Position numbers and translations under genes: made by a program. This document shows, one piece after another, positions 51,957 to 63,726 of a stretch of DNA of 64,000 nucleotides (position 1 is its first letter; each line of letters starts with the position of its first letter). Under the pieces are notes generated by a model. The model saw only the letters and a program-made list of their open reading frames with translations. It was not told the DNA's origin and ran no database searches. The DNA comes from Alloascoidea africana (Eukaryota > Ascomycota > Alloascoideomycetes > Alloascoideales > Alloascoideaceae): NCBI GenBank assembly GCA_030581615.1, contig JAKTTT010000023.1, positions 1-64,000 of the forward strand, written 5' to 3'.

Positions 51957-54627
51957 CTACTTTCTGCCCATACTGAATCTGAGGCCGCTCTTGCGCTTCG
52001 GAGCCTCAGGTTTGCCGCTCTGCTCGAAGGTGAACCGGTTGGCGGTGCTGCCGGAGCCAAACGAAGACCCCGAGGGGTTGCGTTCGTGGTAAGCATTGAT
52101 GTCCTCACCATTGGAGTTGGCAGAGTAGACAGACCGGCTTTCAGAGACGCTAGAACTGGTCTCGGAACTGCTGCTTCGGTTATGAAGACAGTGGTGACGA
52201 CTGGCTCGGGATTTGGGTTTCTTGGGGCGGCTGGTGCTTGGGGAATAAGAATATGTCCTGGTGGAGCCCATCTTGCTGATCTTACGGATCAGCCTGTCTG
52301 GCCCTATACTTGATCGCGGACGGCTCCGTGATCCTCGGCGGCGATGATGATGCCGATAGTTGTCATCAGAAGACACGGCCGATGCCAGATTGTCTGTTGG
52401 ATTTGACTGGCGAACAATGTTTTGGCTAATGTCTGAGCCTTGGGAAATGGAATTGGTCGTGGAGGAAGACAATGTGGACCTGGTACTATCCTGTCGGTAG
52501 TGCTCAAATGTCACCACTTGTGGGCTACCATTCCCGATACTGAGACGAGACTTACTCAAGTTCTTGGTGAATCGGCGCTTAATTATAACTGGAGAGAGCG
52601 TTGGCGGCGTTATCAAATACTGGGAGTTGGACCAGCGACCAGTCCATGAATTGCGACCCAAGCTCTGTTTGTGGGAATGGCCAGAGCCAGAAGCTTCACT
52701 CAAGGAGCTCTTGTCTGAAGTCGATCCATGCTTTGAAGATGTTGTCTTTGATGTCCTATTTGCTACAGAAGGGTTGCGGGACGCTCTCTTTATTGAAACG
52801 TGTGCTGCTGCGCTCGGCTGAGGATGATAATCCGATTCGAGGGTACTACTGCTCGAATTGTCCCGAGGAAAGTTTCCAACAGTGGGACTTCGCATTTTCA
52901 TTGATCCTCTTGTTGAATAGGCTTCTACTGCAGAGGTTCCGTTTCCAGCGCCAGTCTCAGGAACGGCCAAAGATTCGTTCTTGACCCTATCAACAAGGTA
53001 GTTTTTCAAAGAATTCTTACGTCTATGCTGAGATGCCTTGGAATTTCCTTCCTTCAAGTACGCTGGAACAGATCCAACCTGATAGATATGTTCATCGCCT
53101 GGTTCTGCACTTCTTCTTTTGGAATTAACAACGCTATTGTAAAGGTTCCTGACAACTTCTTTTGTTTTAGCCCCAGAATCGGTGGAAGATATTGACCCAA
53201 ACACTGGTCTGTGGTCATGCCTGAACTTGGTAGCTATCATGGAGTTACTCTTGGAGCCCTCGGAGCCAGGTACTTCTGTAATAGGCTCCAAGCCTGGGAC
53301 TCCATAAAACAAGTTACTCGGAGGAAAAGAAAGACTGGGGTCTCTGTCGTGTGGGTTGTCGTCGGGTTCTTGAACGTTAAAGTCGTGATCTATGTTTTCC
53401 AATTCACGTTGTTTCTCAATGGCATCCTCAAATTCCTCGTCATTCAAAGTCTTTTCATCGTTTGATTGCTTTTGCCTTCTACGTTTTCTGAAAAACAACC
53501 AGATCATGATGATTCCAGCCATGATGGCCAACACGCCAACTGGAATCCCAATAGACAACTGGTACACTTGAGTCTTTGTTAAACCAGATTCCTTCAAAGA
53601 CTGAGAGTTGCCTGTTTCAATTTGTATTGGTGTGGAGCTTGTTGCCGTGGGTTGAATGCTAGAACTGATAATGGAGGTAGCTGTCACTACATTCGTTTCT
53701 GTATAAACAGCACTAATGTCAATAGAAGTTATGGTATCATCAGTTGTTTGATCTTCCTGTGTTGAACTTTCTTTGGTCGCTTCTGCGGTAGTAACAGTTT
53801 TGTACGAAGCAGTTTTTTGATCTTTTTGAATAGAAGTTGCAGACGTATCAAAGAGCAAAGCAGTTGCTGTTGGTGGCACAATGTCTGAAACAATGTTAAC
53901 TTTGGACAAATCAATGCTAACGCTGGTAGTCCCAGGAAGCTTTGTAGTGCTTGTTTTGTAGACTGTTCTGGGAGTGGTTGCTTGAGAAGTGACTTGATTA
54001 TTTTCCGCAATCGTGGTAGGATTGCTTCTTTCATTATCAAAAGTGCTGGCTGGAGAGATTGTTTCATCCTCTGAGGTTTTGAGTGGACTAGTCTCATCAC
54101 CCTCTGAGTCGTCAAAAGGCATAAATGTCTTTTGAGTAGTTGTTGGATCTAAGGTAGTTGAGGTCTTATACTCAGTAGTTGTATGGATCTTTTTTTCTTC
54201 AGATGTGTCCTCATTGATGTTGGCATTTGTGTCACTTTCTTCTTCAGATGTATCTTCATTGTTGTTGGTAGTGTCACTTTCTCCATCATCCAATTCGGTG
54301 TCTTCATCTGGATAATAAGTTTCAACTTCGGTGAAAACAGCTGTAGATGTGGTCCCTTCATCAGTTGCGGTGAGTATAGTAAGTGTTTTAGTGGGTTCTG
54401 TAGAATAGAAAGTAGCTACAAGTATCTGTAAGTTACTGAAGCCTATATACAATGTATAGTTTTTACTCCATAGACTTACCAATATTAGTCTTTTCGACCA
54501 CGCTTTGGAGATGGGTGATGATATCGCGTTGAGCTATTGCGATGTGATCGTTTTCCTGTGGCTTTCCGGACTGAGATGCTTTTGTTGAAAGATCAAAGGT
54601 TGTGGTAACAGGCGATGCCATTATCAT
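51957..54627 (-). CDS. single-pass Ser/Thr-rich membrane protein, Skg6/Tos2/Tda7-like (one intron)
   Basis: Exon 1 is 54480-54627 and exon 2 is 51957-54415, giving 868 aa from the first ATG; the second ATG, two codons on, is also possible. The 64-nt intron has GTAAGT and a TAG acceptor chosen because it alone keeps the frame (TNI-ATFYSTEPTK). The first ~335 residues are Ser/Thr-rich with acidic repeats (NEDTSEEE-type) and look like a heavily O-glycosylated ectodomain. One membrane helix (~336-359, IGIPVGVLAIMAGIIMIWLFF) with the GIPVGV start typical of Skg6/Axl2-type segments is followed by a basic stop-transfer FRKRRRQK. The ~500-residue cytosolic tail is rich in Ser and basic residues. No classical N-terminal signal peptide is seen, as in Tda7/Skg6-type proteins. 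A Mid2-like wall sensor is an alternative. Confidence 0.65.
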
Positions 54628-57600
54628 TTATGGTCCAAACTTCAACTCTTGAACATATATTAACTTAAAAAAAGTGTTTGAAAAGTGAAATATAATAGAC
54701 GATTTGAACTGAAATAAAGATATTTCTGATTTTGAATAAATCAGAAATTACAAACGAAAGGAAACTAGTCAATAGTCGAGGAACTGAAAATGAGTTGAGT
54801 GGTGAATCGAGACTTCACAAAAAAAAAGTGGGACTTGTGTTGGCAACTATGAGGCGCTCTGCTTGTGCTGAAGTAGTGCTGTGTGTCAGAATATGCCTCT
54901 TGAAGGACAACGGGAATGCCTAATACAAAAATATGTTGTAGAAGTTTTTGCGGTCGAGATGGTCACCGAACTATGGGGAAGTATCACCAAAGAGCTGAAC
55001 AAGTGAATGTAACTTCCTGATAAAAGCAAAGAGAAGAAAGCCAAGAGAGATGGATAGAGTAAAACAAGCAAAACTTAGGAGTCTTCAAAACCAGAATTGA
55101 CAATTGAAAGGGATAAAGCAGTACAATTTAATCCTAAAACCGTCTTGCATGATACCAAGAATACTTGACTGACAGCTGTGCCGCACGTCAAACAAAATCC
55201 TCAGAACAAGTACCTTTTGCTTGTGCAAGTGTTCGGTGTAAGGCGTTTCTGCTACTTTGACACTTTTTTGCTTTGCAAGAAGACTACATGGAGCGAAAAA
55301 AAAACTGCAGGGCATCGAAGAAGTAGTAAAGGGTCCTTGATGGATTTACAAGAAAACCAAGTCTTACATTTACGCAATTCCTTTTTTAAAACAAATGACT
55401 TCTCTAAAAGATAACAGTTTTGGTCTTTCTGATATCAATGAATTCTGGAGTGCTCTAGTAAGCTGGTTTCTCCGGTACAAGTTTTTTGGCGTATTCTACG
55501 TGCATATAGGACAGAAACAGTTAATAAAAAAAGATTTCACGTTAATGTGAAAAATGGTGAAATTGAAAAAGAAATGGGGAATACTATTGTTCAAAAGTAA
55601 AGTAACTCAGTTCTATCTGCAACAATGGAACATAAAACATCTTAACTGGTCAGAGTCCATAGATCGAGCTTACAGCATTTATGCATTGGTTTCACAGCTT
55701 GAAGAATCTTTTTCGATAATCATTAGTTAGCGGTCTGAATAGAGCTCTACATTTATAGCATTGCCTGGTTTCCATAGATCAATGTTCGAGTTTCACATAG
55801 CTATTTGGTCCTTGAAACTGTAAGCACTTGAATTTATTTCTGCAACTCTGAAACCAAACCTTTGGCATAAGAATATTTAATGGGTTGTTAAGCTGTTCTT
55901 GTTTTTAGAATGGTTTGGTTTTCAAGTTGGAAAGCACTGATAGTCAATGAGAGTGTGCATTTCTATTCTTTGGGAACTAGCAACATGATGGTGGAGGCAT
56001 AATGTAACAATGATTCCATTTATGTGGTCATCAGGAATTAGGCAATGACGCCAGTTTAGAGTAAATGAGATTTCTTGAAGTGGCTTTCACGTTCGCAGAG
56101 ATTTGAGAGGGTTCCTGATTAAAGAATGCGTATTTTATATCTTCAGAAGGATGAAGTTGGCCTTTTATTTAAACAGAAATAAAATCCAAGTATGATCGCT
56201 GAATGATTCATACTGATCATGATTGAGATCAATTTAGATATTGTGCTTATAGGATCATTTGTTATCATCTTGGTTCAGCATTTATAAGGTGAAATTCAAA
56301 TCTCATTCGGGTATGATGTAACATTAAGGATCATCAAAGTGTAATCATTCGTTAACTGGTCAGGATATTTTCTGTAATACAATCAGAACATATTTCCAGC
56401 AAAATTCTTCAAGTCAGAAATCATTTTATTGGCTCGAGCTCTCTATTCTGAAGGCCTTTCAACCAAGACCAGTAGCTAATTGGAGTGTTAACGAACTTAT
56501 TCCACAGCAGACTGTGCAAAACTTTTGATTTTTACATAAGATATGAAAAACCGGCAGACCAGCAAAATTAATAATGAACTCGTTGATTTCACCAAACATA
56601 AAAGAACTGAGCACGACTGGGAAAACATGGCCAGTTGAGCGCGTTTTTTGATGCAAAGTTTTCTAATTATACCAACTCTTTTTTTTTAATGAAAATCGTG
56701 ATGATACAAAACATTGAGAACATATTATTAGATTATGATTTAACTGGCAAAAAGATTGAGTCCAAAATTAGATCTTTTCGTTTCTCTCACACAGCTCAAA
56801 GAGTTTTTCGTTTCTGATTGTAATGTAAGCTTAATAAACTAAATCAAGCCCAGAAAAAAGAATTGGAGTAAGAAAAAAGACAGCCATTTAATTTTGGAAG
56901 GCACTGAAGCTTTTCCTCTTGAAATCTTAAAAATCCTAAATATGGGGATAATGCGAGCGTATCATCTTTTGTATTATAGTCCTATTAATCTAATATGCCC
57001 TTTCATGCTATCTCAGGACTCTTAGTGGGTTGTCATTTTTACGTTGTTACTGGTGACAACAAGAACCAGTTTCGGTGCTGGGTTGTAGCACATCGCTCAA
57101 AGGCTTGTCTCTCCGCTTTAATTCTATTTGTAGATCTACAGTCAGAGAGAAAGTTGATAATGCTTAACAATTGGATAATATTAAAATTCATAACATTACT
57201 ATCTGGCCAAAGGGCAACTTTCGAGTTTCATGATACTGTACACATTAGCTTCTTGCTTTTAGCTTTTTCCGAACCCTTACAATATTATTTTCCATAGATT
57301 TATTGAGTGAGATATGCACTTCTTGAGATCATTGGATTTCGTGTTTCAAAGCTGACAAGAATTGTGTTACGAAAAGAATACACGATCAACGCTACAGCCT
57401 GTTCCTCTCTATACCCTTTAGACTGAAAGTAATCCCTAAATTAAGAGTTACTCTTTGCTATATCCGTTTGTTTTTGACGGTTAGCGAAGCATCTCAATTG
57501 CCTCACAAAGTGATTTGTTCCCATCAGGCCATCTCATGCATATAAGACTGAGTTTCTTGAGCAATCTGGTCTGCAGAGTTATAAATTGGTATTGGAAGGT

Positions 57601-58739
57601 TATTCTTTATTGCAGACAGAATGAGATAGAGCTTGTGTAGAGGCTTTGGTGCGAAAGAGACGCAAGAGCCGGCCCTTTGGGCACCAATCACTAACCATCG
57701 ATAATTTCTCTTTGCTCATTCATCAACAGAGTATAAAATGCTAAATCCAGTTAAAAACAGTAGCATCATTAGCCCATCTATTCCCAGCAGATCAAGGAAC
57801 CCAAGTACACGGTAGATTGCACTTTGTATAGCGCTTCCTGGCATGAGCAGGAGATTGACCATATTCTCAACACTTGAGAGCCTGAAAAAACTCTTCGTGC
57901 ATAGACGTCTAAAGTGATTCAAACTAGATTATTATCTTTCACTAGAGCCAATTTATTCAAATTATTCGCGAGTGTGTCCACCATCCATTCTAGTCTTAAT
58001 GTAGTTCCAGGAACAGAGAAGATCTCAACAGCCTTCCAAATACTGAGCTTTGGATCTCATTAAAGCAAGGATTAATGGACGCTATTATTTGACGGGACGT
58101 ACTATGTGGACGAAGATATTATACTTTAAAGGAAATGGTGAGATTTAGTTGGAGAAAATGGTCCGTTATTATGTGTACTCCGCTCTTATGCGACATGCAT
58201 TAGTGAACTGAACACAATGGGGAAGAATTTTAACGAATGCACAAAAAAATCTATACTTTCATTATCTTTGCTTTTCGTTCCACTTTCTGCTCATTTATTT
58301 ATGCTCCTGTTTTTGCAATTGAAGTAGACGTTTGTGTTTTGGCAATGAATTTAATAGTAATTTGGCAACATAATGAACAACATTCGAAATAAGCTTAATG
58401 CATCTCGTGATAGTGATGGCCTTATATCATGATAATTCAAATAGAACTATTAACTGAATATCGCCACTAGTAAAATCGATGCTTTTGGCTTGCTGACTCG
58501 GAATAAACAGAGATCAAATGAGACCTTCTGTACATATTTTTCCGTTATCGGTTTGCTCCGACTGAAAGGTTTCAGATCCAATTTGCCTAATTTGGAAGCT
58601 CATCGATTTGATACGTCCAATCAGGTGGCTGTAAATGTCAGCACACTGACCCAAGTATAAGGAATAAAAAGACCAAGAATTCTTGTTCTTGTCTTCAATT
58701 TTTCTTCCCGACAAATTTCTCGCAATTTATAAAGCAAAA
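54628..58739. other. 4.1-kb AT-rich gene-free stretch
   Basis: The stretch is AT-rich and has no open frame above about 100 codons and none with a recognisable domain. I found no tRNA, tandem repeat array or mobile element. It lies between the start of the Skg6-like gene (divergent) and the start of the Cys-Pro-repeat gene. It therefore contains both promoters but is far larger than normal promoters here. A centromere, replication origin or long ncRNA cannot be judged from sequence alone. Confidence 0.5.
58578..58621 (+). promoter_or_regulatory. two CCAAT boxes upstream of the Cys-Pro-repeat gene
   Basis: CCAAT occurs at 58578-58582 and 58617-58621 (the latter as CCAATCA), about 160 and 120 bp upstream of the start codon. 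CCAAT is bound by the Hap2/3/5 complex, which regulates respiration and, with HapX-type partners, iron and heme genes in many fungi. Function here is inferred. Confidence 0.3.
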
Positions 58740-60719
58740 ATGTCATCATCAGAAGAACTGGCTTGTGGAGAGGCTTGCACTTGTAAAAGTGAAAAGTCTC
58801 TTTGCTGCTTGAGAAAAAAGGCCTTTGCCAAGATTGCCTTGGTAGAAGATGCCGCTTTGTTGAAAAGTATTTCTAACCTTTTGATCACCAAAATGAACAG
58901 TACTACTGCGCTTGAAGATTTGCTGCAAAAAGTAGAAGATCCAGAGTTTGACAGCATTGTAAACGAGAATCAATCTTCTTTGCTTGGAACTTCAGGATGC
59001 CCTAATAGCGAAAATGATTGCAAAGAGAATCAAGATAGTTGTAAGAAATCGATTTCTTTCGCTGATAATGCTTCTCGATCTTACCATAGATCTATTGGAA
59101 AAGCATCTTGCCCTTATATGAAGGCCAAAACAGCTCGCTGTTCTCCCGAACACAACAAACCATTAAGAAACCACCGAAGCCATCAAAGCGCAGATTTCTC
59201 TTGCTCGAGCTTTTCCTCCGGAGAAGAAGAAACCCAGTCGGAAAAAAGTTGCTGCCGAAAGTCTTCTACTAGTTCACAACACGGCTGCGAATGTCAGACT
59301 GCTTACAATGGAGAAAGGTGCAAATGCAAAGCATTTAATGACGCTTTCAATAGAGAATCACGGGTCCACCCTTCCAACTACGAAAATCCAAAGTGTTCTG
59401 CATTCAATTACAATTCAAAGACAAATAAATTTCAATCTAAACCTTTCAACAACCACTGGAACTCTTATCACAATCACAAGTTTAATTCTCACCATGGTGG
59501 CTTCAACCGTCCCGGATTCTTCAAAGAATTTGGGTACGAGTGGATGGAGCATCACATGCATTATCCTCATATAACCTCTTTCCCTTTTCAAGATAGATGC
59601 TCTTTCCTTCACTGTCCTCATGATCAAAGAGATTGTTACTCAACCCAGAGATGCCCTATGAGATCCTGCCCCGCAATCCACCAATGTCCAGCTTTTTATG
59701 AAAGAGACCAGCAAGGATGCCCTATGAGAAAGCATAAAAGTTTTGAAAATTGTCCAGTTTGGCAGTGTGGCTCTTTTCATGGTCACAGAGAGTGTCCCTT
59801 ATTTGAGTCCAGTTCTCATTCTTCCAATTGCCCGATGAGACCATTCCCAAACGCTGAGAAATGTCCTGTTTTCCATTCATTTGATGAGACTAAGGCTGAA
59901 TGCCCAATGAGATCGTGTCCAGCAACAGAGAAATGCCCTGCTTTCGAATCCAGTTCTCATTCTTTCAAATGTCCTATGAAATTGTACCCAAATGCCGAGA
60001 AATGTCCTGCTTTCCATTCACATGCCGAGACTGAGAATAAATGTCCTATGAGATCTTTCCCAAATGCTGAGAAATGCCCTGCTTTTCATCCAGATTATGA
60101 GGCCAAGGTTGAATGTCCTATGAGATCGTTCCCAAACGCTGAGAAATGTCCTGTTTTCCATTCATTTGATGAGACTAAGGCTGAATGCCCAATGAGATCG
60201 TGTCCAGCAACAGAGAAATGCCCTGCTTTCGAATCCAGTTCTCATTCTTTCAAATGTCCTATGAAATTGTACCCAAATGCCGAGAAATGTCCTGCTTTCC
60301 ATTCACATGCCGAGACAGAGAATAAATGCCCAATGAGATCATGCCCGGCGACTGAGAAGTGCCCTGCTTTCCATTCTCATGATGAGATTATGACTGAATG
60401 TCCTATGAGATCCTGTCCAGCAACAGAAAATTGCCCGGCATTCAAGGATAAGGAAAGCAAAGACAAACTGGTTTTGGATGGTTGTAGTTGTGATTGTGAT
60501 AAAAAGAAAGAACGAGAAAGCACTTCTAAATTTATCCACCCCCCATTTACATCTGGGTCATCGTTGAAGTCAACTTCTGGTTGCCCCTATCCTAAATCGA
60601 AGAGTCGACAGACTGAAGATCAGGAACACGAGACAACGCCAGATTCCAAAGATGAATTGGAAACGGAGATAAACAGGGATGGAGTGCCTAAGAATTCAGC
60701 TGACAGTGACTCGATATAA
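58740..60719 (+). CDS. unrecognised cysteine-rich protein with tandem Cys-Pro (heme-regulatory-motif-like) repeats
   Basis: The protein has 659 residues from the ATG at 58740. I do not recognise the family. Residues 1-60 include C-x3-C-x-C and CC clusters, then helical sequence. Residues ~130-300 hold further CC, CEC and CKC clusters and a His/Asn/Phe-rich section. Residues ~305-570 are at least eight tandem units of 23-25 residues. Their pattern is CPM-[RK]-x-[CFY]-P-[AN]-x-E-K-CP-[AV]-F-[HE], followed by a 9-10-residue spacer. The protein has about 32 Cys-Pro dipeptides, many as KCPAFH or KCPVFH. These resemble the CP heme-regulatory motifs of Hap1, Bach1 and heme oxygenase-2. A CSCDC cluster and an acidic tail follow. 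No signal peptide or membrane segment is seen. A heme-buffering or heme-sensing role, or metallothionein-like metal binding, is inference. It is convergent with the permease. Confidence 0.7.
   Translation: MSSSEELACGEACTCKSEKSLCCLRKKAFAKIALVEDAALLKSISNLLITKMNSTTALEDLLQKVEDPEFDSIVNENQSSLLGTSGCPNSENDCKENQDSCKKSISFADNASRSYHRSIGKASCPYMKAKTARCSPEHNKPLRNHRSHQSADFSCSSFSSGEEETQSEKSCCRKSSTSSQHGCECQTAYNGERCKCKAFNDAFNRESRVHPSNYENPKCSAFNYNSKTNKFQSKPFNNHWNSYHNHKFNSHHGGFNRPGFFKEFGYEWMEHHMHYPHITSFPFQDRCSFLHCPHDQRDCYSTQRCPMRSCPAIHQCPAFYERDQQGCPMRKHKSFENCPVWQCGSFHGHRECPLFESSSHSSNCPMRPFPNAEKCPVFHSFDETKAECPMRSCPATEKCPAFESSSHSFKCPMKLYPNAEKCPAFHSHAETENKCPMRSFPNAEKCPAFHPDYEAKVECPMRSFPNAEKCPVFHSFDETKAECPMRSCPATEKCPAFESSSHSFKCPMKLYPNAEKCPAFHSHAETENKCPMRSCPATEKCPAFHSHDEIMTECPMRSCPATENCPAFKDKESKDKLVLDGCSCDCDKKKERESTSKFIHPPFTSGSSLKSTSGCPYPKSKSRQTEDQEHETTPDSKDELETEINRDGVPKNSADSDSI
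59844..60413 (+). repeat. 285-bp in-frame tandem duplication within the Cys-Pro-repeat gene
   Basis: Segment 59844-60128 is followed directly by 60129-60413. The first ~195 bp of the two are almost base-identical, including silent positions, with one difference seen at 60031/60316. The remainder is diverged or converted from other units. The unit equals 95 codons (four of the 23-25-residue repeats). The near-identity marks a recent expansion. Confidence 0.9.
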
Positions 60720-61115
60720 CTACTTATGCAATGTGTTAAACAGTATCTTTTGAATGCAACTTGTAAATAGATTATGAGAAAACGAGAATAGTCAAATCAG
60801 GGTGAAAGTTGCTACATGATTAAATGATTTAGATATTCGCCTAAAAAGGAGATGTTAAACATGTCTTCGCTTACTAAACTTGGCTTATCTTCATTTCACC
60901 ACTTTTTTCATCTACCATTCACCTATCGTTAATGCTTTTTTTATTGTTACATTTTCATTTGATAAAAGATCAAAAATAAAACCGAACACACAAAAAAATA
61001 GCACAAATAATGTTTAACCATCAAATAAAATGAGATGCAAGAATAAAATACATGAACGGCTTTCCGGGTATCCTTGAATTAACTCATCTGGATCAGGGAA
61101 GAAACAGATACGCCC
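60720..61115. other. shared 3' region of the Cys-Pro-repeat gene and the permease
   Basis: About 400 bp of AT-rich sequence between convergent genes, with A- and T-runs suited to 3'-end formation. No gene was seen. Confidence 0.5.
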
Positions 61116-62846
61116 TCAAGCAACAACAATCCAGAACTTTTGCCATAAATTTTTAGGGGGAACCTCTTCCCAAACAATGGCATCCGCCTCCCTTCGACCA
61201 GAATCAAGGTCAACCTCTTCCGCTTTATGCCAAAATTTGTCTCTGAAAATAAAAGCTTGGAAAATGATCCACAATATAGCAAACAAAATAAGGGAAATAT
61301 AAGCCGTGAAAAAATCTGTCGCATTGAATCCAAAAAATGCTGAAAATCCTTGTACCAAAGATATCAGAATGATAAAACCGAGAGAGTAGTATGATGCCCA
61401 CGGTTGCCACTTTGCTTTGAAAGGAAGGTCATCTCTTGAAATGCCCTGAGCTTTAAGAGCTGCCATAAAACGGATATGAGATAGTGATATACAACCCCAT
61501 GAAACCAACCCCGCAATTGCCGAAATATTGACTAACCAGTCAAACACTTTCTGTGCTGAGCTTGATGTAGCTAAAAAGGCCAAAAGGCCAAAAAGAGAGG
61601 TGAAAAACACTCCAAATATGGGTATTCCCCATGAAGTGGTATAACCAAAAAACTTGGGAGCAACGCCACTGTGGGCCAAAGCATAGAGAACACGAGACCC
61701 AATGTAAACATTAGAGTTACCAGCAGAGATGATTGTGGTCAAAATGACAGCGGTCATAATATGTGGTAGCGTTTTTGTCCCTGAGTTAATAATTGCAATG
61801 ACAAAGGGAGAGGCCGAGGTATAACTATCAGAGTTTCTCAATTGATCATCGTCATAAGGAATTAAAAGTCCCATAAACAGCACGGACAAGATATAGAAAA
61901 TGACAATTCGGAAAAATACTTTGTTGATAGCAGAAGGAACATTTTTCCTTGGGTTTGCCGATTCACCAGCAGATATACCAACAAGTTCTGTACCCTGATA
62001 TGTGAAAGCAGCGTTAATCAAAGATGAAAGCCATCCAAGAAATCGGCCGGTGTGGATATTGGACGTTACTAGATATCCTGGGCCCCAAGGACCTGGATTT
62101 TTCCAGTACCTGAAGCCAACAGGACCTGTTTTGCCAGCTCCACAAACCATACAAAAGGCATAAATGAGCCATCCCAAAATAGCCAAAACTTTGATCGATG
62201 CTATCCAGAACTCCACCTCACCATAAACGCGAACAGGAAACAAATTCGTAACCGTCAAAACCACAAAAAATATGGCAATCCAGGCGGCATGTGGCACGGC
62301 ATCTGTCCAAAATTCGATAATCAACCCAACAGCATCAAGTTCAATCGCAAATGTTGTGGCCCAGGAAAACCAGTACATCCAACCGTTGGCAGCACCAAGA
62401 GCTGGTGAGCAAAACCTTGTCGTAAAAGCAGCGAGAGAACCGGGGATGGGTATATAAGTGGCCATCTCACCTAGAGATTGTGTTACACTGTAAACAATCG
62501 TACCCATCCAGATGTATGATATTAGCATCGAGACCGGGCCGGCCTGTTGCAGAGGAGTGGCTGTCCCGATGAACAAGCCAGTTCCTATCGTCCCTCCAAG
62601 AGCAATCATGGAGACGTGACGAGCTTTTAGGGCTCTCTTGACTTCTGTTCTTTGAACCGTGCCCCTGCCCTCTTCATACTTAGACTCCAAATCATAGGAA
62701 TCATGTCTGCTAGAAAAAGTGGAAAATTCGGTTCGCTTTTTCTTATTGAGTTCAGTGGGGACCTTGGATTCATGATACTCTACATTAGCGTTTGGCAAAG
62801 CCGAGTTCTCACCAATTTCTGCATCTCCAACATTTCTATGTCCCAT
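61116..62846 (-). CDS. CAN1: basic amino-acid permease, Can1/Lyp1/Alp1 type
   Basis: The protein has 576 residues (yeast Can1 is 590). It belongs to the yeast amino-acid transporter family, with about 12 membrane segments. After a ~75-residue hydrophilic N-terminus rich in Lys and Ser, the core begins [27 protein letters not shown]. It continues with [43 protein letters not shown] and [20 protein letters not shown], and ends with the family-specific C-terminus [21 protein letters not shown]. The FAIEL motif and this C-terminus are typical of the arginine/lysine permeases. Arg versus Lys specificity cannot be read from sequence. The enzyme family imports amino acids with protons and is controlled by nitrogen-dependent endocytosis; lysines in the N-terminus could be ubiquitin sites. 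Several GATA motifs lie upstream. Confidence 0.92.
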   Translation of the reverse strand: MGHRNVGDAEIGENSALPNANVEYHESKVPTELNKKKRTEFSTFSSRHDSYDLESKYEEGRGTVQRTEVKRALKARHVSMIALGGTIGTGLFIGTATPLQQAGPVSMLISYIWMGTIVYSVTQSLGEMATYIPIPGSLAAFTTRFCSPALGAANGWMYWFSWATTFAIELDAVGLIIEFWTDAVPHAAWIAIFFVVLTVTNLFPVRVYGEVEFWIASIKVLAILGWLIYAFCMVCGAGKTGPVGFRYWKNPGPWGPGYLVTSNIHTGRFLGWLSSLINAAFTYQGTELVGISAGESANPRKNVPSAINKVFFRIVIFYILSVLFMGLLIPYDDDQLRNSDSYTSASPFVIAIINSGTKTLPHIMTAVILTTIISAGNSNVYIGSRVLYALAHSGVAPKFFGYTTSWGIPIFGVFFTSLFGLLAFLATSSSAQKVFDWLVNISAIAGLVSWGCISLSHIRFMAALKAQGISRDDLPFKAKWQPWASYYSLGFIILISLVQGFSAFFGFNATDFFTAYISLILFAILWIIFQAFIFRDKFWHKAEEVDLDSGRREADAIVWEEVPPKNLWQKFWIVVA

Positions 62847-63726
62847 TTTTGTAAAGGATTTACCTTAGGGATACACGCTTGGATGAAAGATGAGATGGAA
62901 AGAAAATGAGGAAATGACGCAGGTTTTGTATTTTTTTTTTTTTTACCTTTTGCTGCAGAGAGAGCATGCTGATGGGGTTTTCCGGTGTCCTTCTATGCCA
63001 GGCACTCCTTTACAGTGTGTAACCTAGTTTCATTTTTCCGACTGTAGCATTGTATCTTTCCCTTTCTTTCTGTCTATATTCCTTGTTTTCAAAAAACAAG
63101 CAGCATACTCGGCATTCGGCTCCATTGATAATAGATATGTAGGGGCATGCTTGGAGCTGATAAGGGTAAAAAGAACCTCGTTTTTTGCTTGGTAGACTAT
63201 TGTAACCATGCATCATATCGATAAATTCTTTTTTTCATTGCTCTAGCACTTGCTTTATGGATGACAAGGAGAAGGAATTCTATTTTCATTAATTGTTCAC
63301 TAGCTGTTGCGGGTCAATAAACGACTACTGCTTTTTGTTTGCCCCGGTCGTTTCCAAACAAAGCTATACTTCCCTGGAGAGAATTCTGGTTTTATCACCG
63401 AAACTGATGTCAATAGTGGTAGGGTTGGGGATAATCAGGGCATACTTAGGCTTTAGGGTTTAAAGTTTGATCCGCCGCGGCCCCTCATTCTCCGGCCGAG
63501 CTAGAGTTCAAGAGTTTCTCATCTGCCGGTGTCAGAAAAAATGTTGCTGGCAAGGGTTCTTTTTATCTATTCTGGGGGCGGGGTTCAGACACTGGGACTT
63601 ATGAAGATAAAGACCACAAGGTTTAGGTCCAGTATGTACTGGAACACATAATCGATACATGCTTATATCGGTGACTCCTGTTTCCTTTCCGGGTAATCAG
63701 AAGGACTTCTATTTAGACAGATGCTT
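62847..63726. promoter_or_regulatory. promoter region of the Can1-type permease with GATA motifs
   Basis: About 880 bp between the permease start and the end of the next gene. GATAA cores occur at 63127-63131, 63159-63163 (as GATAAG), 63220-63224 and 63606-63610, and as TTATC at 63392-63396 and 63563-63567. GATA factors (Gln3, Gat1) mediate nitrogen control of permeases in yeasts. The motif is short, so only the cluster is suggestive. A GC-rich patch with CCGCCGCGG and CCGGCC lies at 63471-63500. Confidence 0.35.

Noticed and set aside
54416-54479. Alternative acceptor (TTACAG) for the Skg6-like gene intron
   Set aside because: It puts the downstream exon out of frame; the TAG 12 bases on keeps the frame.
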